Below the pieces are notes generated by a model. The model saw nothing but the letters and a program-made list of their open reading frames with translations. It was not told where the DNA came from and did no database searches. This document shows, in pieces, positions 11,094-24,153 of a stretch of DNA of 64,000 nt; the stretch's first letter is position 1, and the number at the start of each line of letters is the position of its first letter. The translations under genes and the position numbers were made by a program. The stretch spans positions 434,001 through 498,000 of the forward strand of contig CADCXA010000030.1 in the NCBI GenBank assembly GCA_902806565.1. The letters are read 5' to 3'. Source of the DNA: Hypoxylon rubiginosum (taxonomy: Eukaryota > Ascomycota > Sordariomycetes > Xylariales > Hypoxylaceae).

Positions 11094-13102
11094 AAATAAT
11101 TATTATTATTAACTTATTATTTCTTTTTAAGTTTTTATATTATTAAATCTTAGATTTTATAAATAAATATTAATAAATTTAAATAAAAATTAAAATAAAA
11201 AAAATTAATATTAATTTATAGTTATTATAATAATATATAAATTTATATTTAATAAAAAGTAAATAAAAATTAAGTAAATATTAAATAAAAACTATATAAA
11301 TAATTTTAATATTTTTTTTAATTTTATAAAAGATATTTATTTTTATTAAAAATATTTTAAATATTTATTTTTACTTGGTTCCTAGTTATATATTTTTTAT
11401 TATAAGGTTTTAATAAATTAATCCTTTTTTTCTTAACTTATTATTAAGTAGTTATACCTTATTTTAATTATTATATAATATTTATTAAATTATTTTTTTT
11501 GTTATTATTAAATTTATTATTTTTAATAATTTTATTTTTACAATTATTAGTAGTTTTAGTTAAGGAGATATTTATAAAATAATTATTATTATTATTATTT
11601 TTAATTTAATTATTTATAATATTATTTAAAGGTTTTAATAAAAGTAATAAATTTTTATTTAAATTTTTATTATTATATTTTAATTTATTATAAAGTTTAT
11701 TAAGTTTATTAAAATTAATTAATTTTTAAAATAATAATAATAATAAATTAATAAGGTTATTATTAGGTTTAAATTTATTATTATTTAACTAATAATTATT
11801 AAGTAATATTTTAATATAAGTTAAAACTAGGTTTTATAAATAAAAAAAAAGATTTATTATATAAAAAAAATTAAAAATATTATTAAATTTAAATATATAA
11901 AGATTATAATTAATTAATATCTTTAGCTGGTTTATTAATTTAGTTAAATTAACTTTTAATAAATTATTATTTAACATTTATTAAACTTAAATATAAAATA
12001 TTAAAATTTAAGTAAATAATATTATAATTTCTTTTATTTTTATTTCCTTTTTATTATTTTTAAAGTGTTAAATTAATTAATTTTTTTTTACCTTATAATT
12101 AATTAATATACCACTTTTAATTTATTTATATAAATTATTATAAAATTTTATAAAAAATTAAACTTATTTATTAATAAAATTACTTTTTTTAGTAAATTAT
12201 AAAATTAATATTTTATTATTTAATAAATTAATTTATAAAACTATAAATTAATAAAATAATAAACTTATATTTTTATTTTATATTAATTTATAATTAAGTT
12301 AATTTTTATAATTTTAAAATTAATTAAATTATATTTAAATTTATAATAATTAATTTAATTAAATTTAAGCTTATTAATTATAATTAAATATAGGTTTAAA
12401 ATAATAAAAAATAATAAAATATATACTTACTTTAATTTATTAATAAACTTTATTTCTTATTAAGTTTTTATAAGTATAAATTAATATATTATATTATAAA
12501 ATTAAATTAATATAATATTTTTTAATAATATAACTTAATATTTTATATGTTTTTAATAATAACTTTTTATAAATTAATAAATCTTATAGTAAAAAACTTA
12601 ATTATTTTAATATAAAAGTTATATTAATATTACTAATATTAATATATTATTATAAATAAAATTTATTAAAATTAATTATTATATATACGTTTTTATTTTT
12701 TTTAAAATAAATTTTATATATAATATTAAATTTAAATATAATTTTAATTATATATTTAATATTAATAAGTTATTAATAAATATTAATAGATATAAACTTA
12801 ATATATATATTATTATTAAACTTAAAAATTAAAATATAAGGGTTTAATAAAATTATAATTTTTAATATATTTATTATTATTTTAATATAATTTTAAATAT
12901 ATTATTATTTTAAGTTTTAATTATATTATAAAACCGATGATTATTTTTAATACATTTTATTTACTTTAAATAAAAAGTTAATTAATATAAAATAAAAATT
13001 ATATTATAAATTTATTTAAAGGGATTTAACTATTAAAATTTTAATTAAAAATTAAGTTTAATTTTATTAATTATAAATAATAACTAAATAAAAGCTTAAT
13101 AT

Positions 13103-13168
13103 AAGTTAAATATAAATTTAATATAAGTTAATTATAAATTAAATAACAATTAAATAATAGTTTAATAA
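13103..13168. repeat. 11-bp tandem array (about 6 degenerate units)
   Basis: Degenerate copies of AAGTTAAATAT in the same orientation as the array at 10929-11093, for example AAATTTAATAT and AAGTTAATTAT. Confidence 0.5.
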
Positions 13169-13812
13169 TAAAATAAAATATTATAAAAATATCTAAAAAT
13201 AAGATATAAATTTTAAGTAATTAAAATAATTATAACGTTTAATAAATAAGTTAATATTATTTTTATAATTTATTATTATTTATTTATTTATTAAAAATAA
13301 ACGTTATATTAAGATTTTTTTATAAAATATTTTTTAAATTAAATTTATTAATAATGGTTTAATTATTAATATTAATAACTTTTATATTTTATATATATAT
13401 ATAATATTAAAAAAATTACTAATATTAATTTTATAAGTTTAATTATTAAAAAATGTAATTATAAAATTAAAAAATTAAAAAATTAAAATACTTTTATTAT
13501 AATAAAATTTTTTATTATATATAACATATAAATTATTATTTATTTATTATTTAATTATTATAAAACATATATATATATTTAGTTTTAATATATATTTTTT
13601 ATATTTTTATTTTTTTAATATATTTATATATATTAATTTTTATATTTATTTTTTTTATCAATTATTTTATTATAAAAATAATATTATTTATAATTAAAAT
13701 ATACTATAAAAACTTTAAGGTAAAAAATATAATTTTATAGGTATATATTTATTTAAATAGTTTATATTTAACTTATATTTAGTTTTAACGCTTAATTAAT
13801 ACTTAGTTAATA

Positions 13813-13853
13813 TTTAATTTATATTTAGTTTATATTTAATTTATATTTAGTTT
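13813..13853. repeat. 11-bp tandem array, inverted orientation
   Basis: About four units alternating TTTAATTTATA and TTTAGTTTATA. This resembles the reverse complement of the AAGTTAAATAT array. Related but less regular copies extend upstream to about 13758. Confidence 0.5.
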
Positions 13854-15586
13854 AAATAAAAACTTATTTACTTATTAAATATAATAATTTATATTATTTT
13901 ATTATTTAAATAACTTTAATTTAAAATATTGTTTTTAAAATATTTAATAGTAATATATAATAAAAATATATATATATAAGTATAAAAAATTATATAAAAT
14001 ATATAATATATTTTTATTAATTTTAATTAAAATATATAAAATAATATTTAATAATAATAATTATAAGTTTTATTTTATATTTTAATTAAAATAACTTATT
14101 TAATAATTATATAATTAATAAAAATTAAGTTATTAATATATAATAAAAAAATATAATTTCTAATTAATATTATTATAAATATATTTTATTATATTTTTAA
14201 TTCTTATATTATTAATATATTTAATTATATTTTAATTTATATTATAAATAAAATAAAACAAAATATTATATTTAATTATAATATCTAGTAAAAAATTATT
14301 TTCTTAACTAATAAAAAACATTATAAATAAATTTAATAAGTTTAAATATAATTTATTACATTAAATTATTTTCTTAATTTTTATTATTATTTTTAATAAA
14401 ATAAGATATAAAAAGCATAGATTTTATATTAATTTTAAAAAAAGGAATTAATTAATATTATAATTTAAAATTATAAAATTTTAAATTATAATTTTAAAAA
14501 AAATAACAAAAAAATATAATTAAAAATAATATAAGTTTTATATTATTTCCTGGTAGGAAGGTTTGTTACTTAAAATAAAATAAAAATTTTATTTTATTAT
14601 TATTATTTTTATTTAATACTAATTAAAACCGTTTTTTAAAATAATTAATATTTAAATTATTATTATTATTATTATTATAATTATTTAAATTATTAAAATA
14701 ATTAATAAAATATTAATAATAAGTATAATTAATAAAAATAACATTAAATTTATTTATATTAATATTTTAATTAAAATTATATAAAAACTTTAAATTATTT
14801 TAATTATAAAATTATTTAATATTAATAAATAAATAAATTAAATTTAACCTTTTTATAATATTTAATTAACGTTTTAATATTAAAATAAACATAATAATAT
14901 AAAAAATAATTACTTTTTTTTTTATTTTATAATTAATATTTATTTTAATTTAAAAATAAACTATATAAAATAAGTAAAAAAAAATTCTAAAAAAGCCTTA
15001 ATAAAAAAACAAATTAATTTCCTATAAAATAATTAATATATAAAAAAAATAAAAGTTAATTAAATAATAAAAATACTAGATATTAATATAAAAAAAAAAC
15101 AATATAAAAATAATTTATAATTTTAAATTTTTCTAAAAATAAATAATATTAAAAAAATTATTAATCGTATTAGTATTTTTCTTTTTAAAAACAATCTTTT
15201 AATATTTATATATATAATTAAATAATTATTAATTAGCTTTTTATAAAATAATATAATAAAGCTTTAACTTTAAATAAAATTAATAATATAATAAATTTTA
15301 TTATAAATAATAACGGTTTTTTAAACTTATAAAAAATCTAAATAAATAATTAAATTATTCTTACTATATAAAAAACAATTATTTAATATATTAAGATTTT
15401 TTTAATTATATATATTTAAATTTATATTTAAAAATTTAATTTCATTTTTATTAACCGGATAAAATAATAATTATTATTAAAATTTAAAAATTATTTTAAG
15501 AAAATCTTAATACTTATTAAATATAAAACATGGTAAAAAAAAATATTAAAAATCTTTTAAATAATATTAGGTTTATAATTATCTAT

Positions 15587-15590
15587 GTAT
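15587..15590. repeat. Left candidate TSD (GTAT) of the Gypsy element
   Basis: GTAT directly precedes the 5' LTR and is repeated directly after the 3' LTR at 27819-27822. Only 4 bp match; Gypsy elements usually make 4-6 bp. Confidence 0.45.
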
Positions 15591-15868
15591 TATAATGGGA
15601 TGCGGCGATCAGTGCCCTGTAAGAGGTCACGTGACTACCCTGTAGCTAGATTCTTTTCATTTTTTTCTCTTAAAAGGCTTATAAAGCCTCTTATATAACT
15701 AGATAACTACGCATCGCAAGAATATATACTTTTTTGTAAAATATCTTGAATATGTTAATCGGAACGTTTTTTAAGTTATTTCTTAGGTTAGGTGCAGTCC
15801 AGGGTAAATAGCAACATAGCTGCTATTTAGGCCGAGGATCATTGGTATAGGAGCAGAGCTCCATTACA
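15591..15868 (+). repeat. 5' LTR of the Gypsy element (278 bp)
   Basis: Starts TATAATGG (ancestral TGTAATGG inferred) and ends CCATTACA, which are mutual inverted repeats. Aligned without gaps to 27541-27818 it differs at about 58 positions, all transitions. Confidence 0.92.
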
Positions 15869-15870
15869 AT

Positions 15871-15904
15871 TAGCGACCACTACAGGACTTGAACTTGTAA
15901 CCTC
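15871..15904 (+). promoter_or_regulatory. Primer-binding site with extended tRNA homology
   Basis: Two bases after the 5' LTR begins TAGCGACCACTACAGGACTT (TGG to TAG by RIP). Its reverse complement reads as the 3' third of a tRNA: variable loop AGGTT, T-stem and loop with TTCAAGT, acceptor strand AGTGGTC, discriminator G and CCA (now CTA). T-stem bases ACAAG/CCTGT pair apart from one probable RIP mismatch. The tRNA identity was not determined. Confidence 0.7.
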
Positions 15905-16328
15905 AGTTTTAAAAAAATTATATTAACCTTGACCCAATCAACAAAAAATTCCAGGAACTTTATCTTACATCCTGTTAAAAGACCGTTATTAACCTTAAAA
16001 AGTTTCACTATAAACTAAGGCCCGTACATCTAACAAAGCCTGATACCTCAAAAAAAGCCCCAGGCTTAAAATTCTAACGTAGATTAAATCATTTCGCATT
16101 AATTGCTGTAAACCTACGCTAGTTAGACTATTAAATCAATAGGTAAATTATTTTTAGTGCTATGAAATGGCTGAAATCTACAGGACTTATTAAATACAGG
16201 AAACTTAGTTAAATGTTACCCCAGATAAAATTACAATCAAGAACTCCAGGTTAAAGTACTTATCTTAATCGCTGAGATATTATAACTAAGAATTTAAAAA
16301 CTAAGAACCTAAAAACTAAAACCACAAA

Positions 16329-16510
16329 ACCTAGTAATAAAACCTAGTAATAAAACCCAGCAACAAAATTTAGTAACAAAACCTAGTAATGAAATTTAAT
16401 AATAAGATTAAGTATTGAGATTTAGTAATGAGACCTAGTAATAAGATTTAACAACAAGATTTAGCAACAAGATTTAGTAACAAGACCTAGTAACAAGACC
16501 TAGTAATGAG
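16329..16510 (+). repeat. 13-bp minisatellite in the Gypsy leader (14 units)
   Basis: Fourteen consecutive 13-bp units of the form ACCTAGTAAYAAR, for example ACCTAGTAATAAA, ATTTAGTAACAAG and ACCTAGTAATGAG. Variation is mainly C/T and A/G. It lies in the untranslated leader between PBS and gag. Confidence 0.85.
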
Positions 16511-17065
16511 ATTTAGAACCTAGAGACCTAGTAAACTAAAACCCAGATACCCAGCAATAAAACTAAGATATTAAGATCCTTAAAAACCTAGGCCTACGCC
16601 TAAAATAACCACTCAAACAACTACACGCTACAGAATGTAAAATTAAAAGACCTTAGCCAATATTGTAAATACCGGTGCAAAAATATATGTTAACACACCC
16701 TGAAAAAAGGGACTTATTTGAGATATTAAGAACCTTAACTCCACAAACTAAACCATTTTTAGCTTGATTAGATACTAAGTAAAGTTAACAAAGAAATTTT
16801 ATATCCCAAAGAAATAAATTCTCCAAGAATATTTACAAAGCTTATCCTACTAATCCAACTCATTATCTTAATAATGAGACTCTTACTTAAACTAGTAGCA
16901 ATACTCTTATAAAAGATACAATTACCCATTAATAACCTAATTAGCAATTTAACTAGTGTCTTAAAAAATATAAACTTTAAAAGTAATACGTTACATTTTT
17001 AAAAGAACTTGCTGAAAAATGTAAAAACAGAACCAGAAAAAAAAGTTATTTAAAAAACCTTACAT

Positions 17066-18800
17066 ATGTCTTCAAAACAAAACTCTTCACCTAACAGCCC
17101 TTTTTCATAATCAACGGATCACTTACTACCTACTCCTTCACCTGTTTTTTTTAAAGGAAGTTTTTTTAAGTATTTGTTAAGTATTTTAGGATTAAGTATA
17201 AGCTTTGTTAACCTCACTGCTATTAATACAAAAAACCAAAACCCTAAAAACACTTCCAAGGAACCAATCAGAGTTAGTTATAATGTTAACTTTATTTAAG
17301 AATAATCCCTGCCCAACACCTTCTCTTTTACTATACCCCAAAGTAACCTTATCCTAATAACCATGTTAATTCCTGGCTTTACCACTTTAAATAGTATAGA
17401 TTTGGCTGTAACTATCAACATGGTAATTAATAATTTAGGAACTACAGGTTAAAAAAAAGGTTACATAAAGATATATTCGTATTTATTCTTCCCTATTATG
17501 GACCTAAGGTAATAAAGGGATATTTAGTTCAATAAGTCCTACATATCCCAGTAGCTGTTTAGTTTCAATCAGTACTTTACTCAACTTAAATATACTAATT
17601 AGTTTAAGATTTTTAAAGCCTTTAAATTCACATTCTCCTTAAAGATTAAGTGCAAGGTCAAGGCCCTAATCTTTAAATATGTTACCTGGAAAAAGGTAAA
17701 AGATGAGCTTAAGAAAGTTTTTAACGTCGCCGACCCGAAACAACGCTTAACGATCTAGGATTAGATTAACACTTTAAAGAAAAAAACAAAAAATATAAAC
17801 TCCTTTAAAATAATCAACGGCCTAATTCTTAATTATAAAGTCATTATATCCAAAGCCAAATTATAAGACAAGCTAATCAACAATAACGCTTATTTTTACA
17901 CGCTATGGAAGCTCTTATCTCCAACCGTTAAAAAGTAGCTGGTTACCCATACCAAGAAAAGCCTTGATAATTTAAAGGCCATAAATTTTAAGAATTTTAA
18001 GAAAACGGTAATTAAGTAAACAAACTCCTACCTGCAAATCTTTAATACAGATAAGAATAAAATCGCTACTAACCATGTTAAATATAACTTAAATAACGAG
18101 GATAATAATAATACCACCAACTAGGAGGCTTGGAAAGTTAAAATTAATATTTAAACCCCGCTAAAGTTTGCTATAAAAAAAAGCTCACCTCCGCCACCCT
18201 TAATCAACAAGATTGATAAGCTTACCAAGTAGTTTTCTGAAATAAAAATCCAGAGTGTTAACCTGAAAAAAGAGATTGAGAGTATGAAAAGTAGGCTTTA
18301 TGGTTTTAACCCTTATTTTAATAATTAAAATTCATACCAGGCCAAAGCCGTTGCGTTAATCAACGCGTTAAACGCAGGAGGTCCTCTTTTCAACCTATAG
18401 ACCAATTAGACCGGACCATCGATTAGTTAAGCTTTGTTAAATTACCAGCGGGCGTTTAATCTAGGATATATAAACCCAAGGTCAGATTATAACTCTTGAA
18501 ACTGTTATTTTTATGGAGATATCTCTTATTTTATAGTGGGCTGTAAGATAATTAGGTATTTAGATAATAATAATATTTTATATTATAATTATATAGGTAA
18601 AAGGTATGTTTTAAAAAAGATAATAAAGAATATAAAACTTGTAAATATCCCAATCCCTAGATATATTGTTATTAAAGCATGCCACTAAGAAGTCCCTATC
18701 AAAAAAAATATCTTTAATTATATTAAAAAGTGTAACCTAGGTAGCAACTTAGTTACCTATTATATAAAATATCACTGGGTGCAAATTGAAATTTTCTACA
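17066..18800 (+). pseudogene. gag remnant of the Gypsy element
   Basis: From ATG at 17066 one frame can be followed through numerous in-frame stops for more than 480 codons to a CCHC zinc knuckle at 18503-18544, which lies in exactly the same frame. The N-terminus is Ser/Pro/Asn-rich (MSSKQNSSPNSP). A Lys-rich central part and a short charged, coiled-coil-like stretch before 18300 follow. In an active element Gag would form the virus-like particle and bind the RNA. The stops are of the kind RIP makes from Gln, Trp and Arg codons. The 3' end is not defined, because the same frame runs on into the protease. Confidence 0.75.
18503..18544 (+). other. RIP-damaged CCHC zinc knuckle of Gag
   Basis: The 14-residue segment reads CYFYGDISYFIVGC. 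It has the spacing of CX2CX4HX4C, with the second Cys and the His both changed to Tyr (G-to-A on TGT, C-to-T on CAT/CAC). Confidence 0.75.
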
Positions 18801-19564
18801 AAATATAAATAAGTAAGGAAAAGAGAGAGTTATAAAGGCCTTATTTATAAAAGGGATTAAATTAAGTTAATATTTTTTACTTAAATGTTAATCTTATTTT
18901 AAACTTAGGTAATAACCTAACCTTTAACAATCTAAATATGTATGTTTATTATTATGAAAGATAAATATAAAAGGATTTTAATTAGATTAAAATATACGTG
19001 ACCTTTTAAATAAAAAACCCTAGCCAAATCTTTAGTATTAAATAAAAAATAAGTTTTAAAGGGGACCCTATTAATATTAGTATTAAGAGTAGAGATAACG
19101 ATATTAAAGAAGTTTTATGAGAGTTTTTAGGAGCTGTTAACCTTACCAAGGGCTTAGGATTTATTGAAGCTAGCGTTTTTTTTAATTATAAAGTTTGAAA
19201 ATTCTAACTTGAAAAAATTATAGCCAACTTGGATAGGTAATTCTTAATCATTTAAAGAGAGATAGTTTAAATAATACTAGGATTTATAGGCTTACTTAAG
19301 GATATATTAAATAAATTATAAGCTTATTTTACCCTTATATATATTATCAAGCTTACCACCAAAGAGTATAAGAAAGACCTTGCCAATATAAATAAAATAA
19401 ACTCAAAACCTAAAACTTAAAAAAACCCTACTTAAGCTAACCTGATTGGCGAAGAGGAGTTTTTATTATTGCTTCTTTATATGGGTTTCTTCTACATACG
19501 AAAGAATTTTACCTACCATAACCTAGTTACGTATATTTAATTTTTACCCCAACTTTTAATTAGG

Positions 19565-19750
19565 GTGGGACCATATAAAAACAAGGATAAAATGGTTGTG
19601 GTAATTGATACAAAGGCGCAGTCCAATCTGATTGCTAAGTCCTACATGGCAAAATTTAGGCTTTTAATATTTAGAACTTGCTTAACATGGTTAGGATTTG
19701 GATCTTATATCCTTATAAAAACTATAGGAGTTATAGAAGATCCTATCTAA
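19565..19750 (+). pseudogene. Aspartic protease remnant (retropepsin)
   Basis: A surviving 61-codon open stretch contains VVVIDTKAQSNLIAKSYMAKF. This is the retropepsin active site D-T/S-G-A with the Gly changed to Lys. It is in the same frame as gag (distance from 17066 divisible by three), so Gag and protease were one reading frame, while RT lies in another. Confidence 0.75.
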
Positions 19751-20766
19751 ATTAAAGGCCAGTTTTTGTAATATTTGATTTATGTTGTAAAAGATATTTT
19801 TATGTTACCTAAGCTATTATTGGGATTAAATTTTATCTTTCTTGTAAAAATGGACTTTTATTATAAGGACTTTAGAATGATGGGTAACCTAACTTTTGGA
19901 GGAATGTTAATAAAGGTATTATTAACATTTAATTAACTAAATAAGAGATAAATAAAGGAACTGGTGTAACCAGAGTTTGTTTTAGAAAACTATTAGTTAC
20001 CAACAGTTAAGGTTGTGTTAATAACTATAGGAGACCCATAATAAAAAAAGTGAGTGATGATAAAGAGGAAGGCGTTTTATTTTACAAGATGGGTTCATAA
20101 ATGCTACTAATGTTAATTAATAAAGTGGACTTTTTTGACTTTTTTAGTAATTCTTATAATAATATGCAAGCCAGTCTAGTAGATATCTTTAAGTATAGCC
20201 TTAATAAAAATAAGATAATTTTTTACATATTAACAAACAATGATTTCCTTAAAACCATAAAGATTATTATTTAAAGAGCTATTAGAAAAACGAAAAAAAA
20301 GAAGAACCGGAGTTAACGTAAAGTAAAAGCTAATTTTGGCTTAATCTTTATTAATATTATATATAAATTTAAACCCTTAAAGATTAACCCCGTTAATAAT
20401 ACCCTTATTAATGGATTTATACCATTAGGATCATTTAATTAGAAGGAGGAGTTCCTTTAATTAATGTAAAATTAGATTAAAGACTTTTTAACGTCTTATA
20501 AGAAAGGCCCTTACAAGAATATCCACCCCAGATTTACAACCCAGCCTTGCAACAAACACCTAAAATCTAACAGGTTTAAGACAATCAAAGAAAAGTTAAA
20601 GACTTTTAAGATAACCGATACCAAAAAGGATATCCTTATTAAAGTATTTTATAGGAGAGAAATGGCCTTGGCCTAGGACTTTAATAAGATTGGTTATATA
20701 AAAAAAGGCATAACGTTTAACTATATAATCAAAACCGTTCCACATTTTATATAGCAGGTTAGGAGT

Positions 20767-21420
20767 ATCCCAATCCCTGCTCCTCTTAAAGATAAAATCA
20801 TTCAAGTTTTAAAGAAGCGTTTAAAAAATGGTATTTTACAAGAAAGCCACAGCTTGTATTGGAATGTTTAGTTTATTATTAAAAAAAAGAATAAATTTCT
20901 TAAATTAATTAATTCCTATACCAAGTTTAATAAGAAGACAATCCAAAACGCTTTTTTATTAAAAAGTTATAAGGAGTTCTCCATGGAATTTGTAATATGT
21001 TAAGTCCTATCCATGATAAATTAATTCTCAGGATATAATTAAGTGAAGTTAGGCCTCCTTAACAGGTAGCTAACAGCTTTTACCATATTAATTGGATTGG
21101 TGGAAATAATAACATTGCCATAAGAAGTAATAAACTTAATTACCCACTTTTTAAAAGTAGTTACTTAAATATTTTACAACCTCATACCAGACAAATGCAA
21201 GCCTTTCTTTAACAACATAAAAGTTAAAGGATTAATTACCTGGTATAAGGATCAGGAAGTTTACCTTAGAGTATGGCGCTTTATCCTTAAATATATAGAA
21301 AATGTTAACGCCGTTTTATTAAATTTCAAACTTGCTGGCGCAACAGCAAACAAAGAAAAGTCAGAATTCTACCACCTAACAACGGAGATTATAAGATATA
21401 TCTACAGTATTTATAAAAAA
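20767..21420 (+). pseudogene. Reverse transcriptase remnant (Ty3/Gypsy)
   Basis: The frame reads PIPAPLKDKIIQ, GILQESHSLYWNV, then TAFTILIGLVEI and, at 21205-21219, FFNNI in place of the usual F-x-D-D active site (both Asp codons changed to Asn). LIPDKCKPF precedes and IKVKG follows, as in ascomycete Gypsy pol. There are many in-frame stops. The frame is shifted by one relative to gag and protease. Confidence 0.8.
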
Positions 21421-21689
21421 AAGCCAACTTTATCAAAAACCCTTAAAATATAAGAATAAGGTTTCTGCAAAAACATAAAAGATATCAGGTTTTTTATTAA
21501 CATCATTATTTATTTTAAACTTTAGGTTAAACTATATACCTTAATCATTATACCCTTAATAAAGCTACTTCAAAAAAACGCCCTATAAGAATAGGTAGAG
21601 AACTAGAAGTAAGTTATATAAATATTAAAAGATATATTAAGTAACACCCCATGCCTTATTAACTTTAACTATATTTATAAAAGGTTAAT

Positions 21690-21880
21690 TATTTTATAAA
21701 CAAATGTTTTAAAAGATGGTTAGGGCTGCATATTAGGGCAGCTTAATAATTAAAGTATTTTTTGTTCTTTAAGATACAAGTCGGGTACGTGGCGTGAAGC
21801 AAAAGAGAATTATAATGCCTTAAAGTTTAAGGCCTTAGCCGTCATAAAGTCTCTTCGCTAGTTGCAAATCCACCTCTATA
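21690..21880 (+). pseudogene. RNase H remnant of pol
   Basis: In the RT frame, a T-N-V-L-K-D-G-stop-G-C-I-L-G-Q-L segment at 21700 matches the TDASxxGWGGxLxQ motif of Gypsy RNase H, with the Asp now Asn and the Trp now a stop. GTWREAKENYNALKFKALAV follows, equivalent to the family's second motif. Confidence 0.75.
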
Positions 21881-22599
21881 GCATTTATTTTCTATTATAA
21901 ACAAATACAAAAACACTAATCGCCCAGTTAAACAACGGATTTACAAATTTGCTAAGGGCAAAGTTAACTTGATGGATTACTTATATTAAATTGTTTGATT
22001 TTAAGATTAGGTATATACCTAGTAAGTTTAATATGATAGTTAACTTTTTATTTTATAAGGGAGAAGGCCTTTTAAATAAGGAGGATGACTAATGGAAGGG
22101 CGATATTAATGAATATGTTGATAATTAAATTTACTTTATCTGGATTGCCTTAATTTTTCTAGCCCTCTCTGATGTTGAATATCTCTTATTTCAGTTACTA
22201 AAGGATTAGAGTAATAAATTCTAGGAGATTATAAGGTATTTAAGCACCCTTACTTACTTTTCTTACTTAAAGGATAGGAAGATAATAAAAAATTAGTATA
22301 CCAAAGCGAGATTTTAAAATAAAGTATTCTAGTATACAATAGCCGAGGGTGTTTTATAGAAAAGGTTTAAAAAGAAGTTCTATTAGTGATAAATCATTAA
22401 TTCACCTTTATAAAAAAAATTAATTATCCAGAAAAGTTACACCAGGTACGGTTATAAGATACGTGACTTTACAATTAATAAGGTAAAAAGTATATATTAT
22501 TAAAAAGAAATAGATTTAGATATAGCTTAAGCTATTTTTATATACCTTAACTACTAGAAGTTTTAAACTGCTAGGTCTTATAAGCCGGGCCTATACAAT

Positions 22600-23490
22600 G
22601 AGCTAGGTGGTTTCCTCACTACGTGGATTATTAATATGCAATATATGCCTTATAATTAAAGGAAGAGGGTTATTATGGAGGTAAAAAAGGAGGTTAATAA
22701 CTGGCTTAAAACAGAGGCCATCTCCAGTGCCAAAACAAAGGTCATAATTAACTTTATTCAAAGAAAGATTATTTTCAACCACAGGACCCCCCTATTAATA
22801 AAGTGCGATAAGGGCCTGGAGTTTAAAAAGGCTTTTAAAAGCGCCTGTTTAAAAATAAGGATAAAAAAAAGGATAAGCCCTCTTTATTATTTTAAAGTAT
22901 AAGACTAAGTAGAAGTTGGTTATAAAGAAATTGCTAAGGGATTTTCTTGAACCTTAAATAAAAATAATAAAGGCTAAGTATTACGCCTACCTAAAATTAT
23001 CTAGGCCAATCAAGTATTAGTTAAATTTAATGGAGTTTTTTTATATGAAGTAATATATAAGCGAAAAGTTATAATATCTATTAAAGTTATAATCTCTATA
23101 TAACGGGTACTTAAATAAGATAAGGTGAAAAATCGCGAGGAGTTTTTAATAATCCAGATAAAACTTTTATAAAAAAAGGAGAAAGATTTTTAAAAATTGA
23201 TCGCTACCTTTGGAAGGAAAAAAAAAGAGGTAGTTAAGTAAAAAAATAAGAGATACACAAAACAAATTAGGGATATAACATTATAAAAAGATAATTTTAT
23301 ATTTTTATTTAATACTCTTTGTTATATTGATATTTTAAATAAGAATAAGTTTTGTTATAGCTGGTTAAGACCTTATTTAATTAATCAGGTCCATAAAAAA
23401 AGCAAATATAATATCTATAAATTAAATGGTATTATCTTAAGAACCACATTCTTAAAAAACTAGCTTAAGCTTTTTATAAAAAATAAGTAA
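22600..23490 (+). pseudogene. Integrase remnant of pol
   Basis: In the RT frame, an uninterrupted stretch at 22675-22902 contains EAISSAKTKVIINFIQRKII and TPLLIKCDKGLEF, the integrase core around the second catalytic Asp (CDxGxEF). At 23350-23480, FCYSWLRPYLINQVHKK and LNGIILRTTFLKN correspond to the C-terminal GPY/F-type domain. The order RT, RNase H, integrase assigns the element to Ty3/Gypsy. Confidence 0.8.
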
Positions 23491-24153
23491 AGATACTAGG
23501 AACCTAATAACCTTTTTAACAACCCTTGAACCATAAGATTAGATAGTGAATAATTTAATTAAGACAAAGATAATATTTTTCACGATAAAAAGAAAGATAC
23601 TAAGGCATTTAACTACCTTGTAGGTTAGGGAGTAGTGAGCTTAGTACTTAGAAATAATAATATAGGGACTTATTAAGACGATTTATATTAGAATAAATAT
23701 ATTTTAATTAATAATAAAATGAGGTAGTAAATTATTAAGATTATCTTAAAAGGCAGGATTATTCCCAGGGATAGGGCCTTTTAGTTACGGTAAATTAAAA
23801 TCCACCTCCCCAAGGAAATAAAAGAGGGATATGCCATTATATTAAACCTTAGGATGTCTGCTAGCCTTAAATTACACTGATCAATATAAAAGTAAAATAA
23901 TTATTAGTTTAAAAAGGTAAGGGAAAATAACCATGTTTATATCTAATATTATAGCTAGGAATCCATGGATATATAACGCATAGTTAACACGTAACCAAAG
24001 AACTTTACTTAAGACACCCCATTTATTTCCTTTCTTGCGAATTTTAAATTTTCGTTATTTGGAGTTAATTTATTTATTTAACCTTTGTTTTATTTTTTAT
24101 TTATCTTAGAATTAAGCCAGTCCTACCAATAAAATAGGAAGGTGTAATATTTA

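Larger units (their letters stand above)
7677..15590. other. RIP-saturated AT-rich tract, left arm
   Basis: Base composition falls from near normal at 7690-7790 to almost pure A/T; for example 8521-8580 contains one G and no C. No open frame above 60 codons and no recognisable protein remains. Residual C is mostly followed by T. Several 11-bp tandem arrays lie inside (annotated separately). A slightly less degraded scrap (TTTCCTGGTAGGAAGGTTTG) is at about 14546-14565. Confidence 0.8.

Noticed and set aside
15871..15904. tRNA gene at the 5' LTR edge
   Set aside because: Only the 3' third of a tRNA is present, in antisense, exactly at the primer-binding position.
22675..22902. Apparently intact 75-codon ORF
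   Set aside because: Not a host gene: it is the integrase core of the Gypsy pol, by chance free of stops.
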